A stretch of DNA of 35,733 bases from UBA8106 sp913052135 (GTDB lineage: Bacteria > Acidobacteriota > Vicinamibacteria > Vicinamibacterales > UBA823): positions 1 through 35,733 of the forward strand of contig CAJXDY010000023.1 in the NCBI GenBank assembly GCA_913052135.1, in the 5' to 3' direction. Within the stretch, counting starts at the first letter, position 1. Each line of letters starts with the position of its first letter. The notes under the pieces were generated by a model. The model was not told the DNA's origin, made no database searches, and saw only the letters and a program-made list of their open reading frames with translations. A program made the translations under genes and the position numbers. Positions 16,788-25,096 of the stretch are shown here, in pieces.

Positions 16788-18527
16788 GTGCGACCATACG
16801 TATGGAATGTCTCTAGCGTCTTGATCGGCGCAGTTATTGTCTGGGCTTGGGTGGCACTCCGTCCAGCCCCTGATCTTCAACTGCCGTCACGCGTCGTTGT
16901 AAGTATCCCAGCAACGCATGAACTCCTAGATGTAGCCATTTCTGCAGACGGAACAAACCTGGTCTACGTGGCATACACAGGGTCCCGGACCCAGTTGTTC
17001 TATCGCCCGGTCGATCAATTCGATGCAATACCGCTCTCAGGAACCGAGGGAGCAGCAAATCCGTTTTTCTCTCCAGATGGTTTATGGGTGGGATTCTTCG
17101 CTGACGATACCTTAAAGAAAGTCTCTCTGCTTACGGGTGGCCCACCAGAAACTATCTGTGACGCACCATTGGGCAGCGCCGGTGCAAGTTGGGGTCATGA
17201 CGATGTAATTATTTTCGCGCCGGTTGGAGGTCGTGGTTTACGGCGCGTCACCGCCAGTGGAGGCACCCCAGAAGTTTTAACCGAGCCCAACACCCAAGTT
17301 GGTGAACTTGAGCACGGTTGGCCTCATATCCTTCCGAATGGTGCAGGTGTAGTGTTCACGATCACCAGAAAAGGGCACGACGCCCGCCTAGCCATGCTCA
17401 GTCAGGAATCACAACAATGGACGCTCCTAACGCCTGCAACTGGAGGTGCGCGATACTTACCAACCGGACATCTCGTCTACGCTTTTGATGACGAGTTGCT
17501 CAGTATTGAGTTTGATCCGAAAAAATTAACTGTTCAAGGATCACCACGTACTGTTGACGAACGTGTGCTGACTTCAACGACTAGCTTCGGTCGACTAGGA
17601 AAGGCTTATTTCGACCTTTCCACGACTCGTACCCTAGTTTCGCTACCCGCACCGTCGGTCTTAGAGAACGAGCCAGTCTGGGTAGATCGAAATGGCAAGA
17701 TTACCGAAATGGCGTTTCCGCCCGACCCTGGCCACTATTCAACTCCACGCTTATCACCACACGATGGACGACTGGCGATTGTTCGCCAAGCTGACGTGTT
17801 AGGTCGTGAAACTTGGATACAAAGCAAGGATCGAGAGCAGTGGATACAGCTGACTGAAAGTGGCAGCGACAATCGATCTCCCGTCTGGGCCAGTGATGGA
17901 CAATCTCTAATATTCGCCTCCAACAGACTTGGACCACAAAATATTTTTTCCAAAGCGCTAGTCACGGGTGAGGTAACACGCTTGCTCGCAAGCAGCGATC
18001 CGCAGAATCCGGTTTCGCAAAGCCGCGACGAACACTCACTTGCGTTCTACACTATCCACCCCGATAGCGGTCGGGACATCGGGGTCCTTTCTTCAGACGG
18101 TCTAGTTTCAGAGATTGTGAGAACACCGTTTAACGAACGATCGCCTGCTCTGTCGCCCGACGGACACTGGATTGCCTACGTGTCTGATGCAACTGGTGTC
18201 GACCAAATTTACCTGCAGCCTTATCCGGCGACCGGCGACCGTTGGACAGTGTCACCGAAACGAAGTCATGAGCCAGTCTGGTCATTAAATGGAACTGAAT
18301 TATTCTTCCGCCGTGGCGATCAGATGCACGTCGTTAAGATCGCCTTCACCACAGAACTCGTCGTGGAAACCCCACACCAATTGTTTGAGAGGAGACTTGA
18401 CCGAGACCCAGGCGGGAACTTACCTAACTATGACGTGACTGCTGACGGACAGCACTTTGTCATGCTGCGCCCTACCCAGACACCTCATGAAATCAGACTG
18501 ACCCTAGACTGGGTGCCCGCGCCTTGA
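16788..18527 (+). CDS. Membrane-anchored TolB-type beta-propeller without kinase domain
   Basis: This 579-residue protein has one N-terminal membrane helix (about 8-25) followed by TolB/WD40-like repeats. Repeated motifs include SADGTNLVYV, SPDGLWVGFF, SPDGHWIAYV and PVWSLNGTELFF. In many Acidobacteria this propeller forms the C-terminal part of Ser/Thr kinases, with the helix directly before it. Here no kinase precedes the helix, and the upstream 162 bp hold no kinase remnant in any frame I checked. The start is uncertain: GTG 16788 has almost no ribosome-site spacing. It probably folds in the periplasm and binds a protein or glycan partner, but this is a guess. Confidence 0.8.
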   Translation: MRPYVWNVSSVLIGAVIVWAWVALRPAPDLQLPSRVVVSIPATHELLDVAISADGTNLVYVAYTGSRTQLFYRPVDQFDAIPLSGTEGAANPFFSPDGLWVGFFADDTLKKVSLLTGGPPETICDAPLGSAGASWGHDDVIIFAPVGGRGLRRVTASGGTPEVLTEPNTQVGELEHGWPHILPNGAGVVFTITRKGHDARLAMLSQESQQWTLLTPATGGARYLPTGHLVYAFDDELLSIEFDPKKLTVQGSPRTVDERVLTSTTSFGRLGKAYFDLSTTRTLVSLPAPSVLENEPVWVDRNGKITEMAFPPDPGHYSTPRLSPHDGRLAIVRQADVLGRETWIQSKDREQWIQLTESGSDNRSPVWASDGQSLIFASNRLGPQNIFSKALVTGEVTRLLASSDPQNPVSQSRDEHSLAFYTIHPDSGRDIGVLSSDGLVSEIVRTPFNERSPALSPDGHWIAYVSDATGVDQIYLQPYPATGDRWTVSPKRSHEPVWSLNGTELFFRRGDQMHVVKIAFTTELVVETPHQLFERRLDRDPGGNLPNYDVTADGQHFVMLRPTQTPHEIRLTLDWVPAP

Positions 18528-18595
18528 CTATGAATGCTCATGGTGGGTAAACGGAGCCTATCGAAGCATCGTCACATAATTGGATTGTAAAATGC

Positions 18596-18621
18596 ATGGC
18601 ATTGTTGTCTTGGAATGCCAT
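18596..18621 (+). promoter_or_regulatory. 8-bp perfect hairpin next to the ribosome site of the CpxP-like gene
   Basis: ATGGCATT (18596-18603) and AATGCCAT (18614-18621) form a perfect 8-bp stem around a 10-base loop. The Shine-Dalgarno GGGAGAAGG (18624-18632) begins two bases later. It could modulate translation as an RNA hairpin or act as an operator in DNA. It also argues that translation starts at ATG 18635, not at the ATG inside the stem (18596). Confidence 0.4.
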
Positions 18622-18634
18622 CAGGGAGAAGGCA

Positions 18635-19210
18635 ATGTTACAAGTAAGGTATCAGACTTCCAAGTTCGCTCGATGGGTGATCACTTGCACAATTATTTGC
18701 ACTGTGGGATACGGCACCCTCAGGATAGTTGATGCGAGCTCTCAGCCAAGACCAAGATTTGACCGTCGTGGACCAGATGGTGGCGCAGGCATTCTTGGCC
18801 TCCGACAACTGGATTTAACTCGTGCGCAGCGCGAATCGATTCGCACAGTTATCCAGACGCATCGAGCCGAGTTGCAGAAATTCCGACGACAATCTGTGCC
18901 AATTCGTCAAGCACTCCGGGAAGCCACGACCGGAACGGTAATTGACGAATCGGTGATTGAAAACATCAAAGACCACAGTAACAGGCTGGCAGAGACCATC
19001 AACCTGTCCGTGCTTGAAGTTGCGAAGCTTCGTAGTGAAATCTTTGCGTTACTGACACCGGCCCAACAGGATAAAGCTAGAAAACCTCAAGCGAGGCGTG
19101 GACCTCGCATGGACAGATGGATGCCTGACGGAAGAGAGTTTATGGATCGCAACCGGGACCGTCGTCCGCAAGACTGGCGTCCTCGCCGATCCCGTCGCCC
19201 TCGTCGATAA
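18635..19210 (+). CDS. Spy/CpxP-like LTxxQ protein with Arg-rich tail
   Basis: This 191-residue protein has an N-terminal membrane/signal segment (about 11-33). A helical core carries two LTxxQ motifs, LTRAQ at 61-65 and LTPAQ at 140-144, the signature of Spy/CpxP-type periplasmic chaperones and metal-stress sensors. The last 45 residues contain 17 arginines and end PRRSRRPRR, an unusual basic tail that could bind nucleic acid, lipid A phosphates or anionic polymers. The start is set by the strong GGGAGAAGG site. It lies 107 bp after the TolB propeller gene. Confidence 0.8.
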   Translation: MLQVRYQTSKFARWVITCTIICTVGYGTLRIVDASSQPRPRFDRRGPDGGAGILGLRQLDLTRAQRESIRTVIQTHRAELQKFRRQSVPIRQALREATTGTVIDESVIENIKDHSNRLAETINLSVLEVAKLRSEIFALLTPAQQDKARKPQARRGPRMDRWMPDGREFMDRNRDRRPQDWRPRRSRRPRR

Positions 19211-19341
19211 CCCTGACAGCTGACGACCCGCAGGCGCTCGACTCTCGTGGTGATGCGGGTTGGACACAGTGCTGACTGAACTGCGGTTTGCACGACATTT
19301 CATTATTGTTTTTCAAAAAGAAATGCGTGGGGACTTCACCC
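19211..19341. other. Convergent intergenic region with a GC-rich inverted repeat
   Basis: Two genes end here from opposite sides. ACCCGCA (19226-19232) and TGCGGGT (19254-19260) could pair across a 21-base loop and may help end transcription. No U-run follows on either strand, so I do not call it an intrinsic terminator. Nothing else is seen. Confidence 0.3.
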
Positions 19342-20985
19342 TTAGTTCCTAACCGGTTCTCGAAGCCCACGAAACTCACTCGATTCACTCCACTCCGGCC
19401 AAGAATCACCCGTCGCTAATGAATATCCCATCTCATAAAAAAACTCCAAATCCTTAACCGCACCTGCGAGATCCCAGTAGGGTTTCACCTCGTCTGATAC
19501 TTGGTGATAATCCTCATTGGTGTAGCGATCCCGCATTTCAATACCCCATTGTTCGGACTTACCAACAATTTCGACACCTCGATGCGGGTCAAATGCCGGA
19601 ACACCAACCTTGGCAAATTCGAAATGATCCGAACGATAGTAGAAACCCTTTTTCGGCTCAGAGTCTGGTCGTAAGATCCGACCTCGTGTTTCAGCAATCC
19701 GGTGCGCCAAGTCGTCGAGTGTGGACTGTCCCATGCCAATCACAGTTAGGTCACGAGTGATGCCAAATGGATTTAATCCATCCATGTTAATGACTGCGAC
19801 CGTTTTCGCTAATGGGTAGAGGGGCTGCTTGGTATAGAACCGTGAACCTAGTAGTCCCTGTTCCTCCGCGGTCACAGCAAGTAACACCACACTGCGCCGA
19901 AGCTGATCGGCCACCCCAGCAAACGCGCTACCAAGCTCAAGTAAGCCTGCAGTCCCGCTAGCATTGTCAAATGCACCGTTAAAAATTTGGTCGCCCTCTC
20001 GAGTAGCGTCACGTCCCAGATGATCCCAATGAGCCACGTAAATCACCACCTCGTCAGGGGCATCTACTCCTTTAATCATGGCGACCACATTGTTTGAATC
20101 TACAGTACGAAGTGTATTGTCTATCGTCAGTCGTGCTGTAATCCCGAGTGGTACCGGATTGAAGTCGCGTTCCGCCGCCGCCTTTTTGTGCGTTTCAAAG
20201 TCGAGACCGGCCATCCGAAAAATCGAGTCGGCCGTAGTGTTTTGTATCCATCCCTCCACAGCAACACGACCCCTATTACGATCCTCGACTACTAAATCAA
20301 ATTGTTCTCCATACGGTGCGCTGCCAATTACCTCCCATGGATAACCCGCGGGACCGGTTTCGTGAATGACAAACACGCCCGCGGCACCACGCAGTGCGGC
20401 CATCTCGAATTTATAGGTCCAGCGTCCATAATAGGTCATCGCCTCATCCCCAAAGAGGCCGGCGGCCGGCGGATCGTTAACGAGCATGAGCAACACCTTG
20501 CCCGTTACATCCACATCCTTAAAATCATTCCAGTCGTACTCCGGCGCAACTGCGCCGTACCCAACGAAAACAAGTTCTCCGTCCAGTTCTACACGATCAA
20601 CAACCCGCTTCGTAAACGCTACGTAGTCAGCACCTGGTTCAAGGAAAACAACTTTGCCATTCTGAGGTTGCACCTGAAGCGTCTCTCCAACCCGAGGCGT
20701 GATTCCCACAAGTGGAACGGGTTGAACATAAGTGCCATCAGGATTACCAGGCTCCAGCCCAAGTGAGCGGAACTGGTCAGTAAGATAGGCAACGGTTTTT
20801 ACTCCACCTTCAGTTCCAGGAGCGCGCCCCTCAAACTCATCCGACGACAGTTGCTGGATGTGTGACATCAGCGAATCAGCACTTATCTCCTGGGAAGGCG
20901 TTGAGCAGCCTTGTGCCACACCGCATGCCAGCACCAGCCATGTCAGCCAGAAGACACCTCGGCGGTTCAGCACATATTTCGTCAA
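19342..20985 (-). CDS. M28-family zinc peptidase lipoprotein
   Basis: This 547-residue exported aminopeptidase-type enzyme has an N-terminal leader with possible lipobox cysteines at Cys21 (VLAC) or Cys27 (AQGC). A PA-type insert spans about 135-250. The M28 core is complete: zinc ligands His319 (AHWDHLG), Asp340 (FDNASGT), Glu375 (AEEQG), Asp402 (NMDG) and His494 (YHQVSDE), with Glu374 as the general base. The frame extends to a GTG at 21015. I chose TTG 20985 because GGGGAG lies about seven bases upstream and the leader starts there, but this choice is moderate. It ends a three-gene run after the PafA-like and M48 genes. Confidence 0.92.
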   Translation of the reverse strand: MTKYVLNRRGVFWLTWLVLACGVAQGCSTPSQEISADSLMSHIQQLSSDEFEGRAPGTEGGVKTVAYLTDQFRSLGLEPGNPDGTYVQPVPLVGITPRVGETLQVQPQNGKVVFLEPGADYVAFTKRVVDRVELDGELVFVGYGAVAPEYDWNDFKDVDVTGKVLLMLVNDPPAAGLFGDEAMTYYGRWTYKFEMAALRGAAGVFVIHETGPAGYPWEVIGSAPYGEQFDLVVEDRNRGRVAVEGWIQNTTADSIFRMAGLDFETHKKAAAERDFNPVPLGITARLTIDNTLRTVDSNNVVAMIKGVDAPDEVVIYVAHWDHLGRDATREGDQIFNGAFDNASGTAGLLELGSAFAGVADQLRRSVVLLAVTAEEQGLLGSRFYTKQPLYPLAKTVAVINMDGLNPFGITRDLTVIGMGQSTLDDLAHRIAETRGRILRPDSEPKKGFYYRSDHFEFAKVGVPAFDPHRGVEIVGKSEQWGIEMRDRYTNEDYHQVSDEVKPYWDLAGAVKDLEFFYEMGYSLATGDSWPEWSESSEFRGLREPVRN

Positions 20986-21021
20986 TATGACACTCCCCTT
21001 TTGCTGCTGCTTCACGCTCGA

Positions 21022-22266
21022 CTACAGTTGTGCCGCTTCAGCTCGTAACATTTCAATTCGACGGAGCAGTGGTGGATGCGAGTGGCCTAGCATGACCGTA
21101 AGCGGATGCGGAGTCAGGTTTGCAAGATTCTGAACGCTGAGCTGCTTTAGTGCATTTACAAGCGGCTCACATCCAGCCGTCGTCGTCACAGCAAATGCAT
21201 CCGCCTCAAATTCGTTTTTCCTCGATCGGGCGAGCACGAGAACCGAGAGTGCAAGTTCTACTGGCGTGAATAATAATCCAAAAAATAGAAGCGCTGCATA
21301 AACCGACGGCTCGTGGACGTCGAACGCTTCCAGCAGCGCAGGTTGTTCAAGAAAAAACGATAACAACCAGAACATAAGTCCCGTGTGGACGATGCTCAAC
21401 GCCATGCGCTCAAACACATGTTTGCGTTTATAGTGGCCGACTTCGTGTGCCACAATCGCGACCACTTCTTCTGTTGTCTGTTGTTCAATCAGTGTGTCGT
21501 ACAGAGCAATCCGCTTGCGCTTGCCAAAACCTGTAAAAAACGCATTGGCTTTTGTCGATCGCTTTGACCCATCAATTACGAAAAGCCCTTCGAGGGGAAA
21601 CTTGACCGTGCGCGCATAAGCCATGATCGTCTCACGCAATTCGCCAAGCTCAAGCGGTGTGAACTTATTAAACAAGGGCATTATCCAGGTGGGCGCGACA
21701 AACTGCATCAGCACCATAAAAATGACAACCGTTAACCAACACCAGAGCCAAGCCCACGGGCCCACCCAGTCAAAGAAAAAGAGGACTGCTCCCACGAGTG
21801 CGCCCCCGATCACCACTTGAAGAATCAATTGTTTCAATTGATCAGCCACAAACGTTCTTACCGTCGTTCGGTTAAAACCGAAACGTTCCTCAATGTTAAA
21901 CGTGGAATAAAGGTGGAAGGGTATCCCGATTACGTACGAAACCAGTGATAAACCGCCGATATATATCAGTCCCGCTGCTACCGGACCAACGCCGATACTA
22001 CGAACCAATACGTCAAACCAGCCAAAGCCGCCGAACTGCCAAAATAAAAGTAGCGTGGCCAAACGAAAGGTGTTGTGGATCAAGCTAAATTGGGTTCCAA
22101 CACGAGTGTATTCTTGCGACTTAGCATACCGCTCGGCATCGTAGACCCCTGCAAATTCGTCAGGCACGTTGGGAGACATCGCACGTACGTTTAGCCAACT
22201 CGCTGTCGTCGAGAGCACGTATTCCCCAAGGAGCGCAGCCAAAATAATTACCGCATACATATTCAT
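21022..22266 (-). CDS. M48-family (Ste24-type) membrane zinc protease
   Basis: This 414-residue integral membrane metalloprotease has several transmembrane segments, the zinc motif HEVGH at 274-278 and the third-ligand motif EFEAD at 352-356. The N-terminal half and NIEERFGFNRTT are typical of Ste24/CAAX prenyl protease homologues. Bacterial members are thought to do membrane-protein quality control rather than CAAX processing. Its ATG overlaps the stop of the upstream PafA-like gene by four bases (ATGA), which implies translational coupling, and the M28 gene follows at 36 bp. Confidence 0.94.
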   Translation of the reverse strand: MNMYAVIILAALLGEYVLSTTASWLNVRAMSPNVPDEFAGVYDAERYAKSQEYTRVGTQFSLIHNTFRLATLLLFWQFGGFGWFDVLVRSIGVGPVAAGLIYIGGLSLVSYVIGIPFHLYSTFNIEERFGFNRTTVRTFVADQLKQLILQVVIGGALVGAVLFFFDWVGPWAWLWCWLTVVIFMVLMQFVAPTWIMPLFNKFTPLELGELRETIMAYARTVKFPLEGLFVIDGSKRSTKANAFFTGFGKRKRIALYDTLIEQQTTEEVVAIVAHEVGHYKRKHVFERMALSIVHTGLMFWLLSFFLEQPALLEAFDVHEPSVYAALLFFGLLFTPVELALSVLVLARSRKNEFEADAFAVTTTAGCEPLVNALKQLSVQNLANLTPHPLTVMLGHSHPPLLRRIEMLRAEAAQL

Positions 22267-23888
22267 TGAAGAGCCTCCGCAAGCACTCGACCATCAACTT
22301 GTGCCAACGTGACACCGACCAAATGGGCCATGGTGGGTGCAATGTCTGCCGGTGACGCCACTGAAGCATACCGGCCGGCCTTGATATTCGCCCCAAACAA
22401 AACGACGGGCACGCGGCGATCGTAGAAATTGGCAGTCCCATGCGACGCTGCGTTACCACCACTCATCCAGTAGGGTTTTGGCACAAACACCAGATCGCCA
22501 GTTCGACCCGGGTAATGGCTTAATGCTGCCGCGCGTTCAAGGTCATCTTCAGATAAACGTCGCTCAGGCAGTGTGTCGGCGAAAAACGCTTTTTGGATTC
22601 CTGGAATTTCTTTAAACCCCTCCAGGACGCCAACACGCAGTTGAGGATTCTGGGCCAACTGACGCTGCGCGGTTGGCACAAGGTAAACGCTGTTGGCCGC
22701 CATGCCAGCCACGTGTGGCCCTGGACCAAGCAACTGTTCAAGCACGCTTTCAAGATGCTCACGAACGAGTCGAGACCGAAGCCTCCCCGCATCGAAACCT
22801 AACGCAATCATCTGTTCTGGAATCGGTGAGACCCCATGATCCGAAGACAGTCCAACCACGTACCGATCTTGACCTACCCATCGGTCGAGTTCGTCGAGTA
22901 GTCTGCCAAGCGTGATATCAAGTCTAATCAGCACATCTTGTACTTCATGGCTCTTGGGTCCGAAACGATGACCGACATGGTCGAGCGCCGAAAATCCAAT
23001 CGCGAGGTAATCAGTTGAGGCGCGCTGTCCCAATTGCAGCTGTTCAAGAGCAGCCACGGCCATTTGCCCAAGCACTTCATCCGAGTAAGGACTAGTCCGC
23101 CAACGTTCGTAGAATTGCTCATCAGGCAGGCCCTGCTCGCCCTCGAGCAAATGTGGAAAAGTTCCTGTCCAATTTGCTGGTGGTCGCTCGCCCTCGATAT
23201 CATCCTCGTACAGGTAGTTGGTGGCCGCAAGCGTTCGACTCCACCGTGTCCCATGCAGCACCTCAATTGGAGATGCTTGTATGAAATCGGCAAGAAAAGG
23301 GATCGGTCGTTTGGTGTAAACGGATGAAGTGACCCAGGCATTGTTGCGTCCGAACCATGTCACCACGTCTGCCAAGTGGCCCCCAAGCATGATGGCAGAT
23401 CGCTCTTTCAGTGAAAAAGTCACCACACGCGCATCCGAATCAAGTTGTAGTCGTAGCTCATCTGACAGCGTTGGGATCCGGAGACGATTCGGGCTTTCGC
23501 CAGGCTCTTGAGGAATCCCGTAACTCACTACCTCCACATCAGGATCGAAGGTGCAGCGGACCGACTGGTTCAATGCCCGGTCCCACCATGAATTGCTGAT
23601 CATGCCGTGGGTCGACGGATAGGTCCCTGTGGCGATTGTCGCATGACCTGCACACGTTACGGTGTTGAGATAGGGGTATGCGGCCTCAGAAAACCATGCC
23701 CCGTTGTCGATAAGTCGCCGTAATCCACCGGACCATTGACCGCCGTACGTTTCGACGTAGTCCGCTCGGAATTGATCGACCACCAAGAGGACCAGCAACT
23801 TCGGGCCCTCCGCCGAAACGGATGCCGCACTCGTAAACCACAACAACCCTGCAATCAGCCATCCACCGACACATGTGAACTGTTTCAT
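22263..23888 (-). CDS. PafA-like alkaline phosphatase/phosphodiesterase, secreted
   Basis: This 541-residue member of the alkaline-phosphatase superfamily has a signal peptide (about 1-26, ending SVSA-E). The first metal Asp is Asp38 in LVVDQF. The nucleophile threonine lies in LNTVTCAGH (Thr76 or Thr78), followed by ATGTYPSTHG. Later metal ligands are in SALDHVGHRFGP, SSDHGVSPIP and NAASHGTAN. The pattern fits PafA-type monoesterases or related nucleotide phosphodiesterases, acting in the periplasm. It starts the three-hydrolase run and overlaps the M48 gene by ATGA. The 95-bp upstream gap contains short palindromes. Confidence 0.9.
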   Translation of the reverse strand: MKQFTCVGGWLIAGLLWFTSAASVSAEGPKLLVLLVVDQFRADYVETYGGQWSGGLRRLIDNGAWFSEAAYPYLNTVTCAGHATIATGTYPSTHGMISNSWWDRALNQSVRCTFDPDVEVVSYGIPQEPGESPNRLRIPTLSDELRLQLDSDARVVTFSLKERSAIMLGGHLADVVTWFGRNNAWVTSSVYTKRPIPFLADFIQASPIEVLHGTRWSRTLAATNYLYEDDIEGERPPANWTGTFPHLLEGEQGLPDEQFYERWRTSPYSDEVLGQMAVAALEQLQLGQRASTDYLAIGFSALDHVGHRFGPKSHEVQDVLIRLDITLGRLLDELDRWVGQDRYVVGLSSDHGVSPIPEQMIALGFDAGRLRSRLVREHLESVLEQLLGPGPHVAGMAANSVYLVPTAQRQLAQNPQLRVGVLEGFKEIPGIQKAFFADTLPERRLSEDDLERAAALSHYPGRTGDLVFVPKPYWMSGGNAASHGTANFYDRRVPVVLFGANIKAGRYASVASPADIAPTMAHLVGVTLAQVDGRVLAEALQ

Positions 23889-23983
23889 TGAGTATTCAAG
23901 CTTTCGAAGGATAAGTCTGCAGACCTTCCCTGCTAATTAGCACAATTGATAATTAGACCTCACCAAGGATAAATCGGAAACGG
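23889..23983 (-). promoter_or_regulatory. Short gap with clustered palindromes upstream of the PafA-like gene
   Basis: TGCTAATTAGCA (23931-23942, perfect 12-bp palindrome) and GTCTGCAGAC (23915-23924, perfect 10-bp palindrome) lie between the cyclodeaminase stop and the phosphatase start. They could be operators for the hydrolase operon. No good -35/-10 pair was found. Confidence 0.25.
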
Positions 23984-24925
23984 TTAGGCTCCCCAGGCGA
24001 TCTCAGCAATTGCTGCATCTTGTGCACCCACACCGGTGAGGTCGCAGACGATGCGTTCGTTACCCTCTCGGCCTGGCTTATCGCCAATCAGGATCTCTCC
24101 CAGTTCCGCATATACTTGTTCCACACGTAAGACACCGGCGCCTACAGCATGATGAATTTCGCCGAGCTCAAGGCATTGCTCCAAGCGATCTGCCACTACC
24201 TTGTCTGCCTCTCCCAGAACCGAATGTGCAAGTTCCTGCTTATCAGGACCATCAGAACCCACAGCTAAGATCGTGACACCTGGCGCCAGCCAGGCGGACT
24301 CAACAAGCGGTGTCCGACTCGGTGTGACTGTCACGACGAGCTGTGCGTCTTTTACCGCCTCCTCCACGCTGGCCGCCGGCACGAACAATTGCCCAAGTTC
24401 GTTGGTCAATTCCTCACAGCACCGCTGTGCGTTTATTGGATTGCGACTCCAAACAGCCGCCTCTGTCCACGTACGTACACGCGCGATCGCACGACTCTGA
24501 AAGCGTGTTTGGACACCACTACCTATGAAGGCAATCTTCCGAAACTTTTCCTTCGTCAGGAGACGTGCGGCCAAAGCACCGGCCGCAGCCGTGCGCAAAT
24601 CAGTCAGATAACCATTATCCTGTAGCACTCCCAGAGGAAATCCCGTTGTCGCGTCAAAAACGAGCACCAAGCCAGACCCGGTAGGTAAATCACATGCTTG
24701 ATTACCATAGAAGCCAGAGGCTACTTTGATGGCGAACACCGGTGAACCGGCTAGACACGCACCCTTAACGTGCACTTCACCACCAGCAGGTTGGACGTCG
24801 AGACTCATCGGTGGCGGTTGCATTACTCGTCCTTCTGCTAACGCCCGAAATGCTCGGTCAACCGCCTCCAACGCTTCAGCCTCGCCAGTGCGGCTCTTGA
24901 TTGTTGTTTCGTCAATGACCTGCAT
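23984..24925 (-). CDS. Ornithine cyclodeaminase/mu-crystallin family protein
   Basis: This 313-residue NAD(P)-dependent cytoplasmic enzyme belongs to the ornithine cyclodeaminase/mu-crystallin family. Visible signatures are HVKGA with Lys54, the AIKVASGF strand with Lys67, GYLTDLRTAAAGALAA (105-120, Arg111) and the Rossmann loop GSGVQTRFQ (135-143). VGSDGPDKQEL follows later. The family includes ornithine cyclodeaminase, ketimine reductases and ectoine-catabolism EutC-like enzymes, so the substrate is open. AAGGAG lies about eight bases before ATG 24925. It is divergent from the Vgb-like gene. Confidence 0.9.
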   Translation of the reverse strand: MQVIDETTIKSRTGEAEALEAVDRAFRALAEGRVMQPPPMSLDVQPAGGEVHVKGACLAGSPVFAIKVASGFYGNQACDLPTGSGLVLVFDATTGFPLGVLQDNGYLTDLRTAAAGALAARLLTKEKFRKIAFIGSGVQTRFQSRAIARVRTWTEAAVWSRNPINAQRCCEELTNELGQLFVPAASVEEAVKDAQLVVTVTPSRTPLVESAWLAPGVTILAVGSDGPDKQELAHSVLGEADKVVADRLEQCLELGEIHHAVGAGVLRVEQVYAELGEILIGDKPGREGNERIVCDLTGVGAQDAAIAEIAWGA

Positions 24926-25044
24926 CACTGTGCTCCTTCGAAATGTTGCGAAACTGCACCTATTCCCTATGCATCCTATTTAATCTTTCAAAAACTACGA
25001 ACTATCATTTTCCAGATTGCGGTTTTAAGGTAGCATCTTAGGTA

Positions 25045-25072
25045 TTGCCTGCTTATCTGGAATCGTTAACAT
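25045..25072 (+). promoter_or_regulatory. Candidate sigma70-type promoter for the Vgb-like operon
   Basis: TTGCCT (25045-25050) and TAACAT (25067-25072) are separated by 16 bp, each matching four of six consensus bases. Transcription would begin about 18 nt before the start codon, just ahead of the strong CGGAGGA ribosome site. Confidence 0.35.
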
Positions 25073-25096
25073 GGATTTGCCCTTCGGAGGATAGCC

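Noticed and set aside
20302..20766. 154-codon plus-strand frame
   Set aside because: Antisense to the M28 peptidase gene, no family signature and no ribosome site.
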